A stretch of DNA of 64,000 nt from assembly GCA_947167155.1 (NCBI GenBank), contig CAMVHB010000005.1:1-64000 (forward strand), read 5' to 3'. The notes under the pieces were generated by a model. It saw only the letters and a program-made list of their open reading frames with translations, had not been told where the DNA came from and did not search any database. The stretch is from an uncultured Lachnospiraceae bacterium. GTDB lineage: Bacteria > Bacillota > Clostridia > Lachnospirales > Lachnospiraceae. A program made the translations under genes and the position numbers. Below are positions 44,601 through 54,172 of this stretch, piece after piece. Position 1 is the stretch's first letter; every line of letters begins with the position of its first letter.

Positions 44601-46261
44601 AGGTTTCCGTTCTTCCCGACATATACTGTCCTCGATGTTACTATCTTCTCTCTCTCCGCATCGATAGGAGGATTCGTGACCTGTGCAAACTGCTGCTTGA
44701 AATAATAAAACAGAGGCTGATACTGCTTTGATAATGCAGCAATGGGAGTATCAACCCCCATGGAGCCGATAGGCTCTTTTCCGTTCAACGCCATGTTCAG
44801 AATACTGTCATGATAATCCTCCCAGGAATAACCAAAAGTCTTCTGCAGCTGCTTTTGGTACTTCTCCGACAGGGACGGCACTTTTTGGTTCGGTATCTTA
44901 AGAGACGAAAGTGAAAGAAGGTTTGAGTCAAGCCATTCTCCAAAGGGCTCCTTCAGGGCATATTTTTCCTTTATCTCTTCATCATAGAAAACCTTCTTCT
45001 GTTTTGTATCCACAAGCAATATCTTTCCGGGATGAAGCCTTTCTTTTTTTATGATATGTTTTTCCTCGATCGGTATCACTCCTACCTCGGATGAAAGAAT
45101 GAGCCTGTCATCATCCGTCACCATATACCTGGAAGGACGAAGTCCGTTTCGGTCCAGTATGGCGCCCATGACGTCACCATCCGAAAAGAGGATTGAGGCG
45201 GGACCGTCCCAGGGCTCCATCATTGTGGCATAATATTGATAAAAATCCCTCTCCTCCTCAGAAAGAGTATCATTATGCGCCCAGGGCTCAGGGATCAGGA
45301 TCATAGCCGAAAGAGCCAGATCCATACCGCTCATCATCAGAAATTCAAGGGTATTATCAAGCATTGCGGAATCCGATCCGCTCTGTGAGATCACCGGAAG
45401 GACCTTCGTCATATCCTCTTCCGAGAAAGCCACGGTATGCATGGTCTCTTCACGCGCGAGCATTTTGTCGGCGTTCCCCTTTATTGTATTGATCTCTCCG
45501 TTATGAACCAGCAGACGATTGGGATGCGCCCGGTTCCAGCTGGGCTCGGTATTGGTCGAAAAACGGGAATGGACCATTGCGATGGCGGATTCAAAATCGC
45601 TATCCGTTAGATCCGTAAAGAAGGTCCGAAGCTGCCCCACAAGAAACATGCCCTTATATACAATGGTCCTGCAGGAAAGGGAGGGGATATATGTGTCCAC
45701 GCTGCTCTGCTCAAACTCACGGCGTATCATATAAAGCATCCTGTCAAAGTCAAGATCCTCTGTAACCTCCTTCGGCCGCCTGATAAAGACCTGATAGATA
45801 TTCGGCATGCATTCTCTTGCCTTGTTTCCAAGGACATCAGGGGATGTGGGGACTCTTCTCCAGCCTAATATTTCAAGTCCTGCTTTTTTTGTGATGATCG
45901 TAAAGAGGGATTTTGCCTGCCTTAGACAAAGATCCTCCTTCGGAAAGAAGAACATACCAACGCCATACTCCCTTCTCCCCGGAAGCTCCACACCCTCTTC
46001 CTTCATCTTTTTAACAAAAAAAGCATGGGGGATCTGTGTTAAGATCCCCACGCCGTCTCCTGTTTTTCCTTCAGCATCCTTCCCTGCACGATGCTCCAGG
46101 TTCTCGACGATGGAGAGAGCATCGCACACCAGGCTGTGAGAAGCTTGACCCTTTATATCTATCACAGCGCCGATACCGCAGTTATCATGCTCGAAGGATG
46201 GATCGTATAATCCATTCATCTCAGATTTGTTATTATTCTGCTGTTCTTTTTGAACCGTCAT
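41693..46261 (-). CDS. gltB: Glutamate synthase large subunit
   Basis: 1522 aa, full length. A short propeptide precedes the class II glutaminase nucleophile Cys28 (DNCGIGAVIDIKG). The central domain, the FMN-binding synthase domain (GYDGGTGAAPLSS), the [3Fe-4S] cysteines (CQSDTCPMGIATQ) and the C-terminal glycine-rich beta-helix follow. It converts glutamine plus 2-oxoglutarate to two glutamates. The start at ATG 46261 has AAAGGAG eight bases upstream; a GTG at 46270 overlaps that site and is rejected. The partner gltD is reduced to a remnant, so electrons must come from another subunit or from ferredoxin. Confidence 0.96.
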   Translation of the reverse strand: MTVQKEQQNNNKSEMNGLYDPSFEHDNCGIGAVIDIKGQASHSLVCDALSIVENLEHRAGKDAEGKTGDGVGILTQIPHAFFVKKMKEEGVELPGRREYGVGMFFFPKEDLCLRQAKSLFTIITKKAGLEILGWRRVPTSPDVLGNKARECMPNIYQVFIRRPKEVTEDLDFDRMLYMIRREFEQSSVDTYIPSLSCRTIVYKGMFLVGQLRTFFTDLTDSDFESAIAMVHSRFSTNTEPSWNRAHPNRLLVHNGEINTIKGNADKMLAREETMHTVAFSEEDMTKVLPVISQSGSDSAMLDNTLEFLMMSGMDLALSAMILIPEPWAHNDTLSEEERDFYQYYATMMEPWDGPASILFSDGDVMGAILDRNGLRPSRYMVTDDDRLILSSEVGVIPIEEKHIIKKERLHPGKILLVDTKQKKVFYDEEIKEKYALKEPFGEWLDSNLLSLSSLKIPNQKVPSLSEKYQKQLQKTFGYSWEDYHDSILNMALNGKEPIGSMGVDTPIAALSKQYQPLFYYFKQQFAQVTNPPIDAEREKIVTSRTVYVGKNGNLLAEDPKNCHVLKINNPILSDLDLLKIESMDREGFHVAKVSTLYYKRTPMKRVMQQLFVKVDKAYREGANILILSDRGVDENHVPVPSLLAVAAVHKHLVDTKKCTAMSLILESGEPREVHHFATLLGYGASAVNPYLVHATIKDLCEKELLNKDYYAAVEDYDSAVISGIVKIASKMGISTIQSYQGSKIFEAIGIASSVIDDYFTGTVSRVEGITLEDIGKAVDEQHSRVFDPLGLPVDLELSAAGRHKMRSGGENHRYTPGVIHMLQSAAREGSYEKFKIYTGMVDAEETGYLRSLLDFNYPKNGIPIEKVEDEHEIVKRFKTGAMSYGSISEEAHQTLALAMNHLHGKSNSGEGGESDERLLSAGTKEDRSSAIKQVASGRFGVTSRYLVSAKEIQIKMAQGAKPGEGGHLPGKKVYPWIAKTRHSTPGVSLISPPPHHDIYSIEDLAQLIYDLKNANKYARISVKLVSEAGVGTVAAGVAKAGAGVILISGYDGGTGAAPLSSIHNAGLPWELGLSEAHQTLLKNGLRNQVVIETDGKLMSGRDVAIAAILGAEEFGFATAPLITMGCVMMRVCQSDTCPMGIATQNPELRKRFSGKPEYVENFMLFIARELREIMASLGVSSVSELVGRTDLLKVKEIRSDAGQKIDLSRILMDFSGYSREDMVFHKEKAFDFKLEKTLDESRLLSSKEIKKSIEKGTKSVIDIEIKNTDRAFGTLLGAEVTRQHPDGLSDDTITVNCTGAGGQSFGAFIPKGLTLNIIGESNDYFGKGLSGGKLTVQAPEDAGYDPGENIMIGNVALYGATSGEAYIAGMAGERFAIRNSGATACVEGVGEHGCEYMTGGCVVILGPTGKNFAAGMSGGIAYVLDEENRLYRNLNKELVSMESIEHKEDTEALKRIIEAHVKNTGSKRGKEVLLHFEDLVPHFKKVIPNDYKEMMKLIAKASETGEDPDTAKIEAFREFVER

Positions 46262-46293
46262 GACGGTCACTCCTTTCGTGTCCTCATGCCATC

Positions 46294-48066
46294 CTATTCC
46301 ACATCTGCAAGAGCCGCCTCGTTCTCCTCTCCGGTACGGATCTTTACTACTCTGCTCACAGGATAAACAAAGATCTTTCCATCGCCTATCTTTCCGGTAT
46401 AGAGTGATTTCTTCGCGGTCTCGATGACGCTCTCCACCGGAATATGACTCACCACTACCTCTATCTTGATCTTCGGAAGCAGGATCATATCCATCTCAAC
46501 ACCTCGATACATCTGCCCGGCGCCCTTCTGGATGCCGCATCCCGTCACCTGCGTTACGGTGATACCCGAGATACCAAGATCGTTCAAAGCCTTCTTTATC
46601 TTGTCATACTGTGACAGCTTTGTGATGATGACCACCTTGTTCATCGTAGAGGAAAGAGATGTCCCGGTAACAACCTTTGAGATATTCTCGACCGGCACTG
46701 CCGCATTCCTCTTTGCCTCGCTTGCGCTCTCATAATCACTGTTTCCAAGATCGGTATTCTCATTTGCAAGAAACGCGCCGCTGCCTATATCCATGATCGA
46801 AAAGCCTGCATAGGCCGAGGAAAGACCGTGCTCTGTGGCATCAAGACCGGTGATCTCCTCTTCTTCCGTAACCCGAAGACCGACCGTTTTTTTGATGATA
46901 AAGAATGTGAGTGTGATGGTCACAGCAGTCCATGCTGCCGTAACGAACATTCCTCCAAACTGCTTTCCAAGCTGGTCGAATCCTCCGCCATAGAAAAGAC
47001 CTTCGTTTATCCCGGCCGCTGCAAACCCCGGAGCCGTTTCAGTTGCAAAGAGTCCAACGGCAACAGTTCCCCAGATACCGTTTATCATATGCACCGCAAC
47101 AGCACCAACAGGATCATCCACATGTATCACGTGATCGCAGAACCATACGCCAAACACCACCAGAAGTCCGGCCACACCTCCTATGATGGCTGCCCCGGCA
47201 CAGTCGGTCACGTCACAGGGAGCTGTGATCGCAACAAGCCCTGCCAATGCCGCATTGAGACACATTGAAACATCGGGCTTTCCGAATTTTGCCCAGGTGA
47301 AGATCAGGCAGACCACAGTCGCAACAGCCGGCGCGGTTGTGGTTGTCAGAAATACGGAGCCAAGTGTGGGTACGTCTGTTGCAGCCGCGCCGTTGAAACC
47401 ATACCAGCCAAGCCAGAGGATGAAAACACCGAGAGATGCGATGACCAGGTTATGACCCGGAAATGCGTTTATCTTTTTTACCTTTCCGGACTTGTCGCGT
47501 TCAAATTTCCCGATCCTCGGTCCAAGCATCCATGCACCGATCAGAGCGCATATGCCGCCTACCATATGGATGCAGTTTGACCCCGCATAATCATGGAAGC
47601 CCCACTCTGAGAGGAATCCGCCGCCCCAGGTCCAGTGAGCTTCGATCGGATAGATCACTGCGGAGATCACGGCTGAATAAATGCAGTAGCTTGAAAACTT
47701 TGTCCTCTCCGCCATGGCCCCTGATACGATGGTGGCTGTGGTAGCGCAGAATACGAGGTTGAATACAAAGGCTGAATAATCAAAATTCTGATAGTTTGTA
47801 AATACATCAAAGTTCACACCGCCGGAAAAACCGTTCAGGACATTCTGTCCAAGCATCAGGGAAGCCCCGATCAGAAACCACATTACTGTGCCGATACAGA
47901 AATCCATAAGGTTCTTCATTATGATGTTGCCGGCATTCTTTGCTCTGGTGAAGCCGGCCTCGCACATAGCAAAGCCTGCCTGCATCCAGAATACAAAAGC
48001 CGCGCCGATCAGAAACCATACGGAAAATACTTCTCCGTCCAATACACTCTTCAATTCTTCTAACAT
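46294..48066 (-). CDS. amt: Ammonium transporter fused to a PII signalling domain
   Basis: 590 aa. Residues ~1-410 form the 11-helix Amt channel (FWMQAGFAMCEAGFTRAKN; GHNLVIASLGVFILWLGWYGFN; HMINGIWGT). A ~60-residue linker then leads to a complete PII/GlnK domain (~475-590): MNKVVIITKLSQYDKIKKAL, T-loop GAGQMYRGVEM with the tyrosine of GlnK, KIKIEVVV, and the B-loop TGKIGDGKIFVYPV. PII plugs the Amt pore when nitrogen is plentiful, so fusion makes the regulator permanent. AAGGAG site. Lies 24 bases after glnN, 32 before gltB. Confidence 0.93.
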   Translation of the reverse strand: MLEELKSVLDGEVFSVWFLIGAAFVFWMQAGFAMCEAGFTRAKNAGNIIMKNLMDFCIGTVMWFLIGASLMLGQNVLNGFSGGVNFDVFTNYQNFDYSAFVFNLVFCATTATIVSGAMAERTKFSSYCIYSAVISAVIYPIEAHWTWGGGFLSEWGFHDYAGSNCIHMVGGICALIGAWMLGPRIGKFERDKSGKVKKINAFPGHNLVIASLGVFILWLGWYGFNGAAATDVPTLGSVFLTTTTAPAVATVVCLIFTWAKFGKPDVSMCLNAALAGLVAITAPCDVTDCAGAAIIGGVAGLLVVFGVWFCDHVIHVDDPVGAVAVHMINGIWGTVAVGLFATETAPGFAAAGINEGLFYGGGFDQLGKQFGGMFVTAAWTAVTITLTFFIIKKTVGLRVTEEEEITGLDATEHGLSSAYAGFSIMDIGSGAFLANENTDLGNSDYESASEAKRNAAVPVENISKVVTGTSLSSTMNKVVIITKLSQYDKIKKALNDLGISGITVTQVTGCGIQKGAGQMYRGVEMDMILLPKIKIEVVVSHIPVESVIETAKKSLYTGKIGDGKIFVYPVSRVVKIRTGEENEAALADVE

Positions 48067-48090
48067 AGGTATTCTCCTTTCTCCCCACTC

Positions 48091-50190
48091 TTAGTATACG
48101 GAGAACAAAAGCTTTCCATAACTCGGGAAGGGCCAGCACTTCTCGCTTGTCAGCATCTCAGCCTCATCAACATACTTTCTCAGCTCTTCCATCTTCGGAA
48201 GCACATCATCCCTGACTGCCTCGGAAGTCTTTATGATATCTTCACATGTTTTTAGTTTTTCAAGCGCTCCTTCCAGAAGCTCAACATGGGAAAGTATCTC
48301 ATCGGTAAGCTCTGAAAGCCGCTCCATTGTTGAGATCTCGTAATTACATTTCACCTTGTCGCTGACCGATCTCATGATAGATGTGGTCTTTGCAAGCTGT
48401 CCCAGATACCCTTCAATAGCGGGAAGATAATTCTTCCTCACCATATCCACCATGGTATTTCCTTCTATGTTCACGGTCTTGCAGTAGTTTTCAAGCATGA
48501 TCTCAAGCCTTGAATGAAGCTCTGTCTCCGTGAAGACCTTCTGCCCGATCAGCATATTTTTGTTCTTTTCATCGAGGAGGTGAGGCATGGCGTCCGCCGT
48601 TGTTTTAAGGTTCGAAAGGCCTCTGACCTCTGTGGCTTCTTTGATCCATTCTTCTCCGTATCCGTTTCCGTTGAAGAGGATGCGTTCATGATCCTTTATA
48701 GTTTCCTTGATAAGCTCATGAAGCTTTGTCTCGAAATCCTTTGCGCCCTCGAGCCGGTCTGCATACTGTTTCAGGCTTTCCGCCACAGCTGCATTCAGCA
48801 TGATGTTGCAGCATGCGATGCTGTTTGACGAACCAAGGGAGCGGAATTCAAATTTGTTTCCGGTAAAGGCAAAGGGCGATGTACGGTTTCTGTCCGTGGT
48901 ATCTCTTGAGAAGCGGGGCAGGGAATGTACGCCAAGCTTCATGGTCACCTTTTCCGCTCCTTCATATGGTGTATCTGTTTTGATGGCCTCAAGGATGGCC
49001 GTCAGTTCATCTCCCAGAAACACGGAAATAATGGCAGGCGGAGCTTCATTTGCTCCAAGCCGGTGATCGTTTCCGGCTGTTGCTACAGAGAGACGCAACA
49101 GATCCTGGTAATCATCAACAGCCTTTATAACCGCACATAAGAACAGCAGAAACTGTGCGTTTTCATAGGGGGTCTCTCCCGGTGACAAGAGGTTTACACC
49201 GGTATCTGTTGCCATGGACCAGTTGTTGTGCTTTCCGCTGCCGTTCACGCCTGCAAAGGGCTTTTCGTGAAGCAGACACACCATGCCATGTTTCCGTGCT
49301 ACTTTCTGCATGATCTCCATGGTCAGCTGATTGTTGTCCGTGGCCACATTCGTTGTGGAAAAGATCGGTGCAAGCTCATGCTGGGCCGGAGCCACTTCGT
49401 TGTGCTCCGTTTTTGCCAATATCCCAAGCTTCCATAATTCCTCGTTCAATTCCTCCATGAAAGCGGTGACTCTTGGCTTTATCACTCCAAAATAATGATC
49501 GTCCAGCTCCTGTCCCTTCGGCGGCATAGCGCCAAAGAGCGTCCGACCCGTATATACAAGATCAGGGCGTTTTTCAAACATTTCCTTATCCACCAGAAAA
49601 TATTCCTGTTCGGGGCCAACACTTGTGCGTACATATTTCACTTCTTTTCCGAACAGCTTTAATATCCTTTTTGCCTGCCGGTTCAAAGCCTGCATGGAAC
49701 GGAGCAGGGGAGTCTTTTTGTCAAGTGCATCTCCGGCATAGGAACAAAATGCTGTGGGAATACAAAGGGTGTGATCCTTGATGAAGGCATAGGATGTGGG
49801 ATCCCAGGCTGTGTAGCCCCTTGCCTCAAAGGTCGCGCGAAGACCGCCTGATGGAAATGAGGATGCATCCGGTTCACCTTTGATGAGCTCCTTCCCGGAA
49901 AACTCCATGATCACACCGCCGTCAGGAGAAGGTGTAATAAAGCTGTCATGCTTTTCCGCTGTCACTCCTGTCAGTGGCTGAAACCAGTGCGTAAAATGGG
50001 TGGCGCCTTTTTCAACCGCCCAATCCCGCATTTCCTGAGCTACCGCTTCTGCCACCTCTTCCTCAAGCTTCGAATTTTCATCTATGGTCTTTCTCAGAGA
50101 CTGATAGATCCTGTCTGAAAGGCGGGAACGCATTACCCTGTCATCAAATACATTGGTTCCGAAAAGTTCAGGTACATTTTGTTTTTTCAT
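48091..50190 (-). CDS. glnN: Type III glutamine synthetase
   Basis: 699 aa, typical for GSIII of Bacteroidetes and Clostridia. Visible marks are [18 protein letters not shown] at the start, [59 protein letters not shown] and [15 protein letters not shown]. It makes glutamine from glutamate, ammonium and ATP in the cytosol. ATG 50190 has GGAGG eight bases upstream; the open frame runs back to 50238 over the asnB stop. Second gene of the operon, between asnB and the ammonium transporter. Confidence 0.95.
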   Translation of the reverse strand: MKKQNVPELFGTNVFDDRVMRSRLSDRIYQSLRKTIDENSKLEEEVAEAVAQEMRDWAVEKGATHFTHWFQPLTGVTAEKHDSFITPSPDGGVIMEFSGKELIKGEPDASSFPSGGLRATFEARGYTAWDPTSYAFIKDHTLCIPTAFCSYAGDALDKKTPLLRSMQALNRQAKRILKLFGKEVKYVRTSVGPEQEYFLVDKEMFEKRPDLVYTGRTLFGAMPPKGQELDDHYFGVIKPRVTAFMEELNEELWKLGILAKTEHNEVAPAQHELAPIFSTTNVATDNNQLTMEIMQKVARKHGMVCLLHEKPFAGVNGSGKHNNWSMATDTGVNLLSPGETPYENAQFLLFLCAVIKAVDDYQDLLRLSVATAGNDHRLGANEAPPAIISVFLGDELTAILEAIKTDTPYEGAEKVTMKLGVHSLPRFSRDTTDRNRTSPFAFTGNKFEFRSLGSSNSIACCNIMLNAAVAESLKQYADRLEGAKDFETKLHELIKETIKDHERILFNGNGYGEEWIKEATEVRGLSNLKTTADAMPHLLDEKNKNMLIGQKVFTETELHSRLEIMLENYCKTVNIEGNTMVDMVRKNYLPAIEGYLGQLAKTTSIMRSVSDKVKCNYEISTMERLSELTDEILSHVELLEGALEKLKTCEDIIKTSEAVRDDVLPKMEELRKYVDEAEMLTSEKCWPFPSYGKLLFSVY

Positions 50191-50218
50191 GATGAGATCC
50201 TCCATTTCCTTCATTGAA

Positions 50219-51832
50219 TCATTCTCCGCTTGCTCCATAATTTGACAGTACCCTGGCGGAAGGGTCGTTTACATTGCAGCCCTCCCACTCTTTGTTTGGC
50301 ATCCAAAAATCCTTGACCATCTCTGACTCACCGGGATAATACTTTTCAAAAATATCCCGATACAGAAGGGATTCCTTCGTAAAGGGTCTGGCGTGCTCAT
50401 ATTTCCTTATCCCTTCTTCAAATTCGCTGTCCGAATACTGCAGCTCTGCAAATTCAGTAAGGTCGTCCTTCAGGGAATGTCCGACGGCGTCTGAAAATGC
50501 TGCTTTTTCCCTCCACAGGATACTGTCCGGTATCAGATGTTCATCTTCAAAAGCGCTTCTCAACAAATACTTTCCTTTCCCGTACTTATTGAGTTTCATT
50601 TCAGGATCGATCGCCATACAGTAATCCACAAAATCAAGGTCTCCAAAGGGTACCCTGGCCTCCAGTGAGTTTACGCTGATGCAGCGGTCCGCCCGAAGTA
50701 CATCATACATATGGATCTCTCTTATCCTTTTTTCCGATTCCTTCTGGAAGGCAAGAGCATCAGGGGCAAAATCCGTATATTTATATCCAAAGATCTCATC
50801 CGATATCTCTCCCGTTAAAATCACCCGAAGATCAGACTTTTCATGGATCGCTTTGCAGAGGAGATACATTCCGATAGAGGCCCGGATGGTTGTGATATCA
50901 TATGTTCCAAGTGCCTCGATCACAGGCTCTACTGCATTTATCACATCATCTTTGTTTATGATCACTTCATGATGGTTTGAATGGATGAAATCAGCCACCT
51001 CTCTTGCATATTTGAGGTCGATCGCATCTATGTCCATTCCGATGGCCCAGGTCTCAAGGGGTTTTTCCGATTCTTTTGCGGCTATCCCGCAGACAAGAGA
51101 AGAGTCAAGCCCTCCGGAAAGAAGGAAACCAACGGGAGTATCAGAATCAAGCCGCTTCTTTACACCTTTTATCAATAGTTCCCTGATGTTCTTCTTTATT
51201 GAATCCATGTCGTCATTGTGAAAGGCTTTCACAAAAGACATATCCTTGTATTCCACAAAGCTCTTGTCCTTGAAATAATGTCCGGGCGGGAAGGGCTTTA
51301 TCTCCTTTACCAGAGAAGTAAGATTCTTTGGTTCCGAGGCGAATATGAAATCTCCTTCATCATCTATGCCGTAATAAAGAGGGCGTATGCCGATCGGATC
51401 CCGTGCCGCGAGAAAGGAATCCTTTTTTTTGTCATAGAGCACCAGGGCAAATTCCGCATCCAGCATCGAAAACATTTCTTCCCCGTAAAGCTCATACAGC
51501 ACCGGCAATATCTCGCAGTCCGAATCTCCGGCAAAGACATAGCCCTTTTTTATGAGCTCCTCTTTGATCTTTCTAAAGCCATAGATCTCACCGTTGCAGA
51601 CAAGCACTGTCCCATCATTTGAAAAAGGCTGCATGCCTGTGGGCTCAGGTCCCATGATCGAGAGACGGTTGAACCCGAAATACCCTCTCTCCTCATTTTC
51701 ACGTGACAGGAGCTTCTCAATCCTGCTGTCATCCGGTCCTCTGGAATTGGTCTTTGCCAGGGCTTCCTTGATAAGATCAAATCCGATCCCTTTTTCTGTC
51801 CCTTTTTTGCAGTATCCCAAGATCGAGCACAT
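50219..51832 (-). CDS. asnB: Asparagine synthetase (glutamine-hydrolysing)
   Basis: 537 aa. The start at ATG 51832 puts the catalytic Cys at position 2 ([11 protein letters not shown]), as required for the N-terminal class II glutaminase; AGAGGTG precedes it. GATase motifs [23 protein letters not shown] follow, then the synthetase domain with the PP-loop [14 protein letters not shown] and EARVPFGD. It converts aspartate plus glutamine to asparagine. First gene of the nitrogen operon, about 70 bases downstream of a leader terminator. The longer frame to 51949 passes through that terminator and is rejected. Confidence 0.95.
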   Translation of the reverse strand: MCSILGYCKKGTEKGIGFDLIKEALAKTNSRGPDDSRIEKLLSRENEERGYFGFNRLSIMGPEPTGMQPFSNDGTVLVCNGEIYGFRKIKEELIKKGYVFAGDSDCEILPVLYELYGEEMFSMLDAEFALVLYDKKKDSFLAARDPIGIRPLYYGIDDEGDFIFASEPKNLTSLVKEIKPFPPGHYFKDKSFVEYKDMSFVKAFHNDDMDSIKKNIRELLIKGVKKRLDSDTPVGFLLSGGLDSSLVCGIAAKESEKPLETWAIGMDIDAIDLKYAREVADFIHSNHHEVIINKDDVINAVEPVIEALGTYDITTIRASIGMYLLCKAIHEKSDLRVILTGEISDEIFGYKYTDFAPDALAFQKESEKRIREIHMYDVLRADRCISVNSLEARVPFGDLDFVDYCMAIDPEMKLNKYGKGKYLLRSAFEDEHLIPDSILWREKAAFSDAVGHSLKDDLTEFAELQYSDSEFEEGIRKYEHARPFTKESLLYRDIFEKYYPGESEMVKDFWMPNKEWEGCNVNDPSARVLSNYGASGE

Positions 51833-51900
51833 TTTTTTACACCTCTTTTCGCTGTTCTTCTGAAAGGCTGTGCCAATGCGATTCTTTCGTTTCAGGCACG

Positions 51901-51940
51901 AAAAAAGGCGTCTCGGAGACCATGTCTCCAAGACGCCTTT
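51901..51940 (-). terminator. Leader terminator/attenuator of the nitrogen operon
   Basis: Stem GGCGTCT (51907-51913) pairing with AGACGCC (51931-51937), extended by GGAGAC/GTCTCC around a 3-base loop with one non-Watson-Crick pair; a six-T tail follows on the minus strand. It begins only about ten bases after the predicted transcription start and ends ~70 bases before asnB, so every operon transcript must pass it. Confidence 0.85.
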
Positions 51941-51956
51941 GTCTTTCAATGGCGAA

Positions 51957-51985
51957 ATGTTACTACTGATTTTTTTTTATGTCAA
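51957..51985 (-). promoter_or_regulatory. Promoter of the asnB nitrogen operon
   Basis: On the minus strand TTGACA (51985-51980), a 17-base A-rich spacer, and TAACAT (51962-51957). Transcription should begin near 51950, just before the leader hairpin. Confidence 0.85.
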
Positions 51986-52017
51986 GCGTTTTTTTGATAC
52001 TTTTTGAAGTAGAAAAA

Positions 52018-52026
52018 TGCTATCAT
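52018..52026 (+). promoter_or_regulatory. Extended -10 promoter of dut
   Basis: TGCTATCAT (TG-N plus TATCAT at 52021-52026), 36 bases before the dut start. No -35 at correct spacing. Divergent from the asnB promoter. Confidence 0.5.
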
Positions 52027-52061
52027 TTACCACATGATATCTCAATGAAAGGAATAAGGCT

Positions 52062-52487
52062 ATGAAGATCAAACGGCTTGATGAGAGGGCTGTGATACCA
52101 AAAAGGGGGAGCGCCTCTGCTGCAGGGTATGATATCTATTCGATCGAGGAGACCATAATACCACAAGGTGAGACAAGGCTGATAAAGACCGGGCTTTCAA
52201 TGGAGATACCCGAAAACTACTTCGGGGGCGTATTTGCGCGATCCGGTCTTGCCGTAAAGGAAGGCATACGCCCTGCAAACTGCGTTGCAGTAATAGATTC
52301 GGATTACAGAGGAGAGCTTATGGTCCCGCTTCACAATGATTCAAAGGAGGAAAGGACGATCACCGCCGGTGAACGGATAGCTCAGCTTGTGATACTGCCC
52401 TTCCTCTCCGTTGAATTTGAGGAGACAGATGAGCTTTCGGAAACAGAGAGGGGAAACGGCGGCTTCGGTTCGACCGGGAAATCCTGA
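52062..52487 (+). CDS. dut: dUTP diphosphatase
   Basis: 141 aa, trimeric-type dUTPase with all five motifs: AAGYDIYS (1), ARSGLAVKEGI (2), NCVAVIDSDYRGEL (3), GERIAQLVILP (4) and the C-terminal RGNGGFGSTG (5). It hydrolyses dUTP to dUMP, keeping uracil out of DNA and feeding thymidylate synthesis. AAAGGAA site. First of three plus-strand genes ending at the terminator near 53628. Confidence 0.96.
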   Translation: MKIKRLDERAVIPKRGSASAAGYDIYSIEETIIPQGETRLIKTGLSMEIPENYFGGVFARSGLAVKEGIRPANCVAVIDSDYRGELMVPLHNDSKEERTITAGERIAQLVILPFLSVEFEETDELSETERGNGGFGSTGKS

Positions 52488-52513
52488 TCAGATTCAGGTG
52501 AAAGGATTTTGAA

Positions 52514-53143
52514 ATGGATGAGTTTATTCAAAAAAGAAACGAGCTTCTTGCATCAACCGTCATCAAGGGGCTTGAGTCGAGAAACATGACGGGATATTAC
52601 GCAAAGGACCGGGAGGAAGCCTTAAAGACAGCTCTCTCCCTGATTCCAAAGGGCTCGTCCGTTACAATGGGTGGCGCTATGAGTGCCCGAGAGATAGGGC
52701 TTGTGGACGCCGTCAAAGAAGGAGACTATGTTTTTCTGGATCGCGATGCTTTCGAGGACAAACGCGAAGCGCTTCTCAAGGGTTATGGCGCTGACGTCTT
52801 TCTTGCAAGCGCAAATGCGATGACACAGGACGGCATCATAGTAAATATCGACGGCAATTCAAACAGGGTTTCATACATAGCCCAGGGTCCAAAAAAAGTA
52901 ATATTCATTGTAGGGATGAATAAGATATGCGATGATCTTGACGGCGCGATGAAAAGAGCAAGGAATGTTGCAGCCCCCATCAACGCACAGCGCTTCGGAC
53001 TTGATACACCCTGCTCAAAGACCGGTACATGCATGGACTGCAAATCGCCTGACACCATCTGCTGTCAGTTTTTGATCACGCGATTTTCCCGCCACAAGGA
53101 CAGGATACATGTAATCCTTGTAAATGACACTCTTGGTTTCTGA
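52514..53143 (+). CDS. LUD-domain protein (LutC/LldG-like)
   Basis: 209 aa. LUD fold marks: GYYAKDREEALKTALSLIPKGSSVTMGGAMSAREIG (in parts ALSLIPKGSSVTMGG), DVFLASANAMTQDG, NIDGNSNRVSYIAQGPKKVIFIVG (as NIDGNSNRV), and a cysteine cluster CSKTGTCMDCKSPDTICC that could bind metal. Stand-alone members are abundant in gut clostridia; the activity is not settled, and they are distinct from the LutABC lactate complex. AAAGGA site; sits between dut and a flavodoxin. Confidence 0.85.
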   Translation: MDEFIQKRNELLASTVIKGLESRNMTGYYAKDREEALKTALSLIPKGSSVTMGGAMSAREIGLVDAVKEGDYVFLDRDAFEDKREALLKGYGADVFLASANAMTQDGIIVNIDGNSNRVSYIAQGPKKVIFIVGMNKICDDLDGAMKRARNVAAPINAQRFGLDTPCSKTGTCMDCKSPDTICCQFLITRFSRHKDRIHVILVNDTLGF

Positions 53144-53164
53144 TGTTTTTTGGAGGTTATTTAA

Positions 53165-53572
53165 ATGAAAGTCGCAGTAAGATATTATTCAAGAGGCGGA
53201 AACGTAAAGAAGCTTGCCGAAGCCATAGCAAAGGCACTCGGCGTTGAGGCATTAACAACAGACAGTCCCCTTACAGAAGACGTTGACATCCTTTTCCTCG
53301 GAAGTTCTGTCTATGCCTATGGAGTGGATGATCATGTGAAGGAATTCGTTTCAAATATCAATGTGAAGATCGGAAAGGTCGTAAACGTAAGCACTGCAGC
53401 CCTTGTGAAATCGACCTACAAGCAGGTCGGGAAGCTCCTGTCAAAGAAGAACATTCCCCAGGCAAAGGAGGAATTCTATTGCCGGGGTTCCTTTGGTCCC
53501 ATGCACAAAGGCCGCCCGAATGAAAAAGACCTCGCGGCAGCGGCTGACTTCGCAAAGAAGATTGTCGGATAA
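53165..53572 (+). CDS. Flavodoxin-like protein
   Basis: 135 aa, FMN-binding flavodoxin fold: phosphate loop YYSRGGNVKKLAEAI at the N-terminus, the FLGSSVYAYGVD loop, and a C-terminal helix. Probably a small electron carrier or FMN reductase partner. GGAGG before the ATG, 21 bases after the LUD gene and presumably co-transcribed. The canonical second FMN-binding aromatic is not obvious. Confidence 0.82.
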   Translation: MKVAVRYYSRGGNVKKLAEAIAKALGVEALTTDSPLTEDVDILFLGSSVYAYGVDDHVKEFVSNINVKIGKVVNVSTAALVKSTYKQVGKLLSKKNIPQAKEEFYCRGSFGPMHKGRPNEKDLAAAADFAKKIVG

Positions 53573-53590
53573 TCAGCTCAAATGAAAAAG

Positions 53591-53628
53591 AACTGCCGGG
53601 ATCAGCCAAAGATCCCGGCAGTTTTCTT
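53591..53628. terminator. Bidirectional terminator between flavodoxin and DUF3990 genes
   Basis: Perfect 13-bp stem (AACTGCCGGGATC at 53591-53603 with its complement at 53611-53623), a 7-base loop and T-rich tails on both strands. It serves the converging operons. Confidence 0.93.
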
Positions 53629-54172
53629 ATTCAGCCAATAATTCCGATACCACCGATTGGAATTTTTCTTCTTCCCTCTTTACTTCTTCCCGATTCTTTT
53701 CCATTTCCTTTGGTTCAAGAATCTCAGATGAAATAAAGGTAAGCGCGTCTTTTGCCTTCTCAGTCTTTATTACAACCTGTGTATACTCCGGTCCCATCGA
53801 AAGTATCTTTAGTGACAGTTCACTCTTGAGGCAGCCGCTTGTCGTGATACCGAGAAGATCATAGATTATGTCATTTGCGATAGGTCCTTCTATCACGTCA
53901 AATTCAGAAAATGCATCTTTTACTTCATTCCTGTTTTTTGAGATATAGGAAAACCACTCCTCATTCCTTTTCAGCACCTTTATCTTCAGCCCTTCTGTAT
54001 CAAGCTCGTAAGTGTTGATATAAGTATCCTTCCCCTTCTCAGTCCTTGCCCACCGGCGCGAAAAATCAGGATCCGGCGAAAGATAAAAGCCCTGACCGAA
54101 ATCTGCGTTTTTTCTTCCAAAATGGATATCGGGTTTTTTTATCTCAAAAAAACCTGCATGATAAAGTCTCAT
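53627..54172 (-). CDS. DUF3990 (ADP-ribosyltransferase-fold) protein
   Basis: 181 aa. The N-terminus has the DUF3990 signature: LYHAGFFEIKKPDI, GRKNADFGQGFYLSPD, and FSRRWA, resembling the R-(S)-E/H-Y-E NAD-binding core of ADP-ribosyltransferases. A later FDVIEGPIANDIIYDLL is also usual for the family. The last ~35 residues are a charged coiled coil. Many DUF3990 genes sit in toxin-antitoxin-like cassettes. Here the start overlaps the upstream unknown gene as ATGA, implying translational coupling. No Rossmann fold, secretion signal or membrane segment. Confidence 0.8.
   Translation of the reverse strand: MRLYHAGFFEIKKPDIHFGRKNADFGQGFYLSPDPDFSRRWARTEKGKDTYINTYELDTEGLKIKVLKRNEEWFSYISKNRNEVKDAFSEFDVIEGPIANDIIYDLLGITTSGCLKSELSLKILSMGPEYTQVVIKTEKAKDALTFISSEILEPKEMEKNREEVKREEEKFQSVVSELLAE

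Noticed and set aside
51901..51940. Hairpin before asnB read as the terminator of a plus-strand gene
   Set aside because: There is no plus-strand gene ending there, and the T run is on the minus strand just after the asnB promoter.
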